Positions 60,170-64,000 of a stretch of DNA of 64,000 bases are shown here, in pieces. The DNA comes from Gordonia effusa NBRC 100432 (GTDB lineage Bacteria > Actinomycetota > Actinomycetes > Mycobacteriales > Mycobacteriaceae). The position numbers and the translations under genes were made by a program. The stretch lies in NCBI RefSeq assembly GCF_000241305.1, contig NZ_BAEH01000050.1:1-64000 (forward strand). The letters run 5' to 3'. The notes under the pieces are model-generated. The model had not been told where the DNA came from, ran no database searches, and saw only the letters and a list, made by a program, of their open reading frames with translations. How positions within the stretch are numbered: position 1 is the first letter of the stretch; each line of letters begins with the position of its first letter.

Positions 60170-61125
60170 GACGCGGCTCCCCCGGCTTCGCCGTCGATGG
60201 CCGCGTTCGCGATGCGCTCACGACGCTCGTGCGACCAGTCAGACTCCCAAAAGGGTTGCAGCATATGCCAATCGGCGGGGTGAGCGGCGATATTCGCCGC
60301 GAACGCATCGGCCAGACGTTGCGTTGTCACATCGACGCCGGCCGACGTATCGAGTTCTTCCCCGCACACGAGCCGCGACGTCGCGCCCTCAGTGAACCAA
60401 TGGTGTACCGGAAAGAGCGCGGCACCGGTCTCGATGGCCAGTTTCGCGGCTCCGGCAGGCATTCGCGTCGGCTCACCGAACATCGTGACCGGAACCCCTT
60501 TGCGGGTGAGGTCACGTTCGCCCATCAGGCAGATGATCTTGCCGTCGCGCAGTCGATCCGCCAGCTGCGCGAACGGTGGCTGTTCGCCGCCGGTCAGCGG
60601 GAAGATCTCGAATCCCAGGCTCTCTCGGTATTCGAGGAATCGCCGGAATAGCGACTCGGGTTTGAGTCTCTCGGCGACCGTGGCGAAGGTTCCATAGTGC
60701 TGGACCAGCCAGACGCCGGCCATGTCGTAATTGCCGCTGTGCGGCAGGGCGAAGATCACCCCGCGTCCAGCTCGCAACTGCGAGTCGAAATGTTCGATGT
60801 CCTCGTCGGTGATGTGGACATTGGCCGCGGCGGTCGCGAAATCCATTGAGGGCAACCGAAATGCCTCGTACCAGTAGCGAGCATAGGACGCCATCGACGC
60901 TGCCATTAAATCGTCGGGTACCTGCGCCGGCGAGACGCCGAGGACTCGAGCGAGGTTGCGCCGCAACTGATCCGGCCCACCACCTCGGGTACCGAAGTAT
61001 CCGCCGGCAGATCCGAAAGCCTTACGTGCCAACCCATCTGGGGCGTGACGGATCGCCGCCCAGCCTGCACGGTAGCCGGTATCGGTGAGGGTGTCCCGCA
61101 GTGTTTCGAGCCCGAAGTTCGGCAT
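60166..61125 (-). CDS. Phosphatidylinositol mannoside acyltransferase (LpxL-like)
   Basis: 319 residues. Lysophospholipid acyltransferase fold; HSGNYD (about 129-134) is the catalytic HxxxxD motif. Acylates the mannose of PIM1/PIM2 in mycobacteria (Rv2611c). N-terminal hydrophobic residues suggest membrane association. Between pgsA and pimA. Confidence 0.93.
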   Translation of the reverse strand: MPNFGLETLRDTLTDTGYRAGWAAIRHAPDGLARKAFGSAGGYFGTRGGGPDQLRRNLARVLGVSPAQVPDDLMAASMASYARYWYEAFRLPSMDFATAAANVHITDEDIEHFDSQLRAGRGVIFALPHSGNYDMAGVWLVQHYGTFATVAERLKPESLFRRFLEYRESLGFEIFPLTGGEQPPFAQLADRLRDGKIICLMGERDLTRKGVPVTMFGEPTRMPAGAAKLAIETGAALFPVHHWFTEGATSRLVCGEELDTSAGVDVTTQRLADAFAANIAAHPADWHMLQPFWESDWSHERRERIANAAIDGEAGGAAS

Positions 61126-61127
61126 GG

Positions 61128-61826
61128 TCAGCGAGTTTCGGTGTTATCGGTCGCGTCGATCCCCGGATCGTCGTCCGGCGTCGATGTCGCGATCGGGATG
61201 AGTTCACGTGCACCTGGCGAGCGCGCGATGGACACCATGCGCTGCCCGACCGTGATGATGCTAAGGACGGCCAGCACCCACATCGCGACGTGAATGGCCC
61301 ACCACAGCCCCAGTCCTGTGAAGCCGGCCCCCACAAGCACGATGATCAGCCGGTCCGGACGCTCGATCAGTCCGCCATCACCGTTGAGTCCACTGGCCTC
61401 GGCTCGAGCCTTCGCATAGGAAATCACCTGGGAGGTGACCAGACAGATCAGCGTGGCGACGAACAGCCATTGATGTGGCTTGGTCACGATGCACCACCAG
61501 CCGAGACCTGCGAAGATCGCGCCGTCGGCGATCCGGTCACACGTGGCGTCGAGGACAGCGCCAAACCGGGTGCCGCCACCGCGGGCGCGTGCCATCGCTC
61601 CGTCGAGCATGTCGAACATCACGAAGAACCAGATGACCATCGTGCCCCAGAACAGATGGCCCGCGGGAAACAGTGTCGCCGCCGCCGCGATGGAAGCGAC
61701 AGTACCGATGATCGTCATCGCATCCGGGGTCAGTCCGGTCCGCAGCAAAGCCCGGCCCATCGGCAGCGTCACCTTCGACACCGAGGCTCGCCCGAGAATA
61801 CTCAGCACGAAGTCTGATCCTGCCAT
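61128..61826 (-). CDS. pgsA: Phosphatidylinositol phosphate synthase (CDP-alcohol phosphatidyltransferase)
   Basis: 232 residues from the ATG at 61826; a longer frame overlaps the HIT gene and is not needed. Six-helix CDP-alcohol fold with the full signature: DMLDGAMAR, then GAVLDATCDR. Joins inositol phosphate to CDP-diacylglycerol, providing the PI core of PIMs. The position after the HIT gene is as in M. tuberculosis (pgsA1). Confidence 0.94.
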   Translation of the reverse strand: MAGSDFVLSILGRASVSKVTLPMGRALLRTGLTPDAMTIIGTVASIAAAATLFPAGHLFWGTMVIWFFVMFDMLDGAMARARGGGTRFGAVLDATCDRIADGAIFAGLGWWCIVTKPHQWLFVATLICLVTSQVISYAKARAEASGLNGDGGLIERPDRLIIVLVGAGFTGLGLWWAIHVAMWVLAVLSIITVGQRMVSIARSPGARELIPIATSTPDDDPGIDATDNTETR

Positions 61827-62365
61827 GCCTGCGCGAGCAGTGCGCGGGTGTCTCGGAGCAGTTGCGGCATGACTTTGGTCTCGCCAATTACGGTGATGAA
61901 GTTGGCATCGCCGGCCCACCGGGGCACCACGTGCTGATGCAGATGCTCCGACAGTGAACCACCGGCCGAGCGACCCAAATTCAGCCCGACGTTGAACGCG
62001 TCGGGGTTGGAGACCTGCTTAATCACCGCGATGATGCGCTGGGTGAAGGCCATCAGCTCCGCCGATTCCTCCGCGGTCAGCGCTTCCAAATCAGCAACCT
62101 GCCGATACGGCACGATCATCGTGTGCCCTGGGTTGTACGGGTAGAGATTCAGCACCGCGTACACCGACGACCCGCGCGCCACGATCAGACCGTCGTCGTC
62201 GTTCATCGCCGGGATGTCGAGGAACGGATGACCGGTGGTGGTGGCCGGCGTCGGCTCGGAGGTGATGTAGGTCAGCCGGTGGGGCGACCACAGCCGTTGC
62301 AGATGATCAGGTTTACCCGTGCCGCTGTCGCGGAGCGCGCCATACGCGTCGGGGATGTCAGACAT
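61802..62365 (-). CDS. HIT-domain protein (Ap4A phosphorylase-like)
   Basis: 187 residues from the ATG at 62365. Histidine triad [10 protein letters not shown] near 146-155; [20 protein letters not shown] near 97-116. The mycobacterial homologue (Rv2613c) is a diadenosine tetraphosphate phosphorylase. Overlaps thrS upstream and pgsA downstream. Confidence 0.93.
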   Translation of the reverse strand: MSDIPDAYGALRDSGTGKPDHLQRLWSPHRLTYITSEPTPATTTGHPFLDIPAMNDDDGLIVARGSSVYAVLNLYPYNPGHTMIVPYRQVADLEALTAEESAELMAFTQRIIAVIKQVSNPDAFNVGLNLGRSAGGSLSEHLHQHVVPRWAGDANFITVIGETKVMPQLLRDTRALLAQAWQDQTSC

Positions 62366-64000
62366 CGTCGGTCCCCGGTGTAAGCAGTTCCGCCGACGGT
62401 GATTCGTTGCGTCGCGAGGACACCCACGCGGCGATTTTCTCGACAGCGTCGACGACCGGGACACCGTTGATCTGCGTGCCGTCGCGGAACCGGAAACTCA
62501 CCGCGCCTGCTTCGACGTCGCGTTCACCAGCGAGCAGCATGAATGGCACCTTACCCGTGGTGTGCGTACGAATCTTCTTTTGCATCCGATCGTCGGAATA
62601 GTCGACCTCGGCGCGAATCCCCTTGTCTTTCAACAGGTCGACCGCATTCTGCAGGTGGTCCGCAAACGCTTCGGCAACCGGAATGCCGACCACCTGAACC
62701 GGCGAGAGCCAGGCGGGGAAGGCGCCGGCGTAATGCTCGGTCAACACACCGAAGAAGCGTTCGATAGAGCCGAATAGCGCGCGATGAATCATCACCGGCC
62801 GCTGCTTGGTCCCGTCGGAGGCGGTGTATTCGAGGTTGAATCGCTCGGGCAAATTGAAGTCGAGCTGGATGGTCGACATCTGCCATGTCCGACCCAGCGC
62901 GTCTTTTGCCTGAACCGAAATCTTCGGCCCGTAGAACGCGGCGCCGCCCGGGTCGGGAACCAGTTCCAGACCTGAGGCGGATGCCACCTTCGACAGTGTC
63001 TCGGTTGCCTCTTCCCAAATCTCGTCCGAACCAACGAATTTCTCCGGGTCCTTGGTCGAGAGTTCGAGGTAGAAGTCGTCGAGGCCGTAATCGGAGAGTA
63101 GGTCGAGCACAAACTGCAGAGTCTTGGTCAGCTCGTCGTGCATCTGCTCTTTGGTGCAGTAGATATGCGCGTCATCCTGCGTCATTCCCCGCACCCGCGT
63201 CAGGCCGTGTACCACGCCCGACTTCTCGTACCGATAGACCGATCCGAACTCGAAAAGTCTCAGTGGCAGTTCACGATACGACCGTCCACGGGATCGGAAG
63301 ATCAGGTTGTGCATCGGGCAGTTCATCGGCTTGACGTAGTAGTCCTGGCCCGGTTTGCGGACCGTCCCGTCGTCGTTGTATTCGGCGTCGAGGTGCATCG
63401 CCGGGAACATGCCGTCGCGGTACCAGTCGAGGTGGCCGGAGACTTCGAACAGGTGCCCCTTGGTGATGTGGGGCGTATTGACGAACTCATAACCGGCCGC
63501 GACATGTCGCTGACGCGAATACTCTTCCAGCTCTTTGCGAATCAGGCCGCCCTTGGGGTGGAAGACCGGCAGCCCCGACCCCAGTTCGTCGGGGAAGGAG
63601 AAGAGGTCGAGTTCCAGACCGAGCTTGCGATGATCCCGACGCTCGGCCTCGGCGAGAAGCGCGAGATAGGTGTCGAGCGCTTCGGCCGATTCCCATGCGG
63701 TCCCGTAGACCCGCTGCAGATCGGCATTGTTCTGATCACCGCGCCAGTACGCGGCCGACGACCGGGTGAGCTTGACCGCCGGGATGTACTTGGTTGTCGG
63801 CACATGCGGCCCTCGACATAAATCGCCCCAAATACGTTCTCCGGTACGGGGATTCAGGTTGTCGTAGGCGGTGAGTTCTCCCCCGCCGACTTCCATCACC
63901 TCTGGATCGTCGCCCGCGCCCTTGTCGTCGACCAGTTCCAGCTTGTACGGCTCATTCGCCAACTCGGCCTTCGCCTCGTCGAGCGAGTCGTAGACGCGCC
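62358..64000 (-). CDS. thrS: Threonine-tRNA ligase (N-terminus beyond the window)
   Basis: At least 547 residues; reading continues past 64000 ([19 protein letters not shown]), so the Met at 63962 is internal. Visible parts: end of the N2 editing domain ([10 protein letters not shown]), class II core with [20 protein letters not shown] (zinc Cys) and TQDDAHIYC, and C-terminal anticodon domain. Heads the thrS-HIT-pgsA-acyltransferase-pimA-LemA series. Confidence 0.96.
   Translation of the reverse strand, partial: RVYDSLDEAKAELANEPYKLELVDDKGAGDDPEVMEVGGGELTAYDNLNPRTGERIWGDLCRGPHVPTTKYIPAVKLTRSSAAYWRGDQNNADLQRVYGTAWESAEALDTYLALLAEAERRDHRKLGLELDLFSFPDELGSGLPVFHPKGGLIRKELEEYSRQRHVAAGYEFVNTPHITKGHLFEVSGHLDWYRDGMFPAMHLDAEYNDDGTVRKPGQDYYVKPMNCPMHNLIFRSRGRSYRELPLRLFEFGSVYRYEKSGVVHGLTRVRGMTQDDAHIYCTKEQMHDELTKTLQFVLDLLSDYGLDDFYLELSTKDPEKFVGSDEIWEEATETLSKVASASGLELVPDPGGAAFYGPKISVQAKDALGRTWQMSTIQLDFNLPERFNLEYTASDGTKQRPVMIHRALFGSIERFFGVLTEHYAGAFPAWLSPVQVVGIPVAEAFADHLQNAVDLLKDKGIRAEVDYSDDRMQKKIRTHTTGKVPFMLLAGERDVEAGAVSFRFRDGTQINGVPVVDAVEKIAAWVSSRRNESPSAELLTPGTDDV

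Overview
The window is chromosomal DNA from a high-GC actinobacterium, most likely Mycobacteriales (mycolata; Gordonia or a near relative is my best guess, not proven). The basis is gene content and order: aroC-aroK-aroB, aroE, mltG, ruvX, alaS; aspS ... hisS ... ppiB, relA, apt, SBP lipoprotein, secF, secD, yajC, ruvB, ruvA, ruvC, yebC, pdxT, tesB, pdxS, pimA, PIM acyltransferase, pgsA, HIT protein, thrS. This matches the Mycobacterium tuberculosis Rv2533c-Rv2614c order as I remember it. Phosphatidylinositol mannoside genes, many GTG starts and many ATGA/GTGA stop-start overlaps fit the same group. No rRNA, tRNA, transposase, phage gene or CRISPR array was seen.

Layout. 1-7.2 kb (minus strand): pyrimidine operon pyrR-pyrB-pyrC-PH-like membrane protein-carA-carB (carB cut by the window edge), with a PyrR-binding leader, and upstream of it pepQ-efp-nusB. 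7.3-17 kb: an accessory block. It holds a small membrane protein; a plus-strand thiolase-TetR-acyl-CoA dehydrogenase operon; a LysR gene divergent from an acyl-CoA dehydrogenase-CoA transferase-SDR operon; and a PAP2-diacylglycerol kinase fusion. 17-29 kb (minus): shikimate genes, prepilin peptidase, mltG, ruvX, alaS, rarA and a phosphotransferase. 29-32.5 kb: an ATP-grasp/alpha-E protein coupled to a transglutaminase-like protein. 32.6-43.5 kb: aspS, two peptidases (plus strand), hisS, an MBL hydrolase, ppiB (plus), relA, apt. 43.5-53.8 kb: SBP lipoprotein, Sec accessory genes, Holliday-junction genes, yebC, pdxT, tesB. 53.8-57.4 kb: an accessory island (LuxR-type regulator, atypical FHA protein, PP2C phosphatase, frameshifted AbiEi-like gene) lying between tesB and pdxS. 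57.4-64 kb: pdxS, the PI/PIM lipid genes and thrS (cut by the window edge).

The most unusual signals are repeats. (1) A 36-bp tandem repeat with an 18-bp GGGAGCGAAGCGAGCGGG-type core lies in frame inside three unrelated proteins (an acyl-CoA dehydrogenase, AlaRS and PdxT). It encodes AGSEASG-like 12-residue units, and a shorter form makes the C-terminus of PyrB. (2) A 71-bp palindrome occurs three times between genes with identical length and at least one compensatory base-pair change. (3) Other long intergenic hairpins include one with a perfect 27-bp stem and a matched pair that brackets the broken AbiEi-like gene. No intergenic stretch exceeds about 200 bases; hairpins and putative operators found in the gaps are listed.
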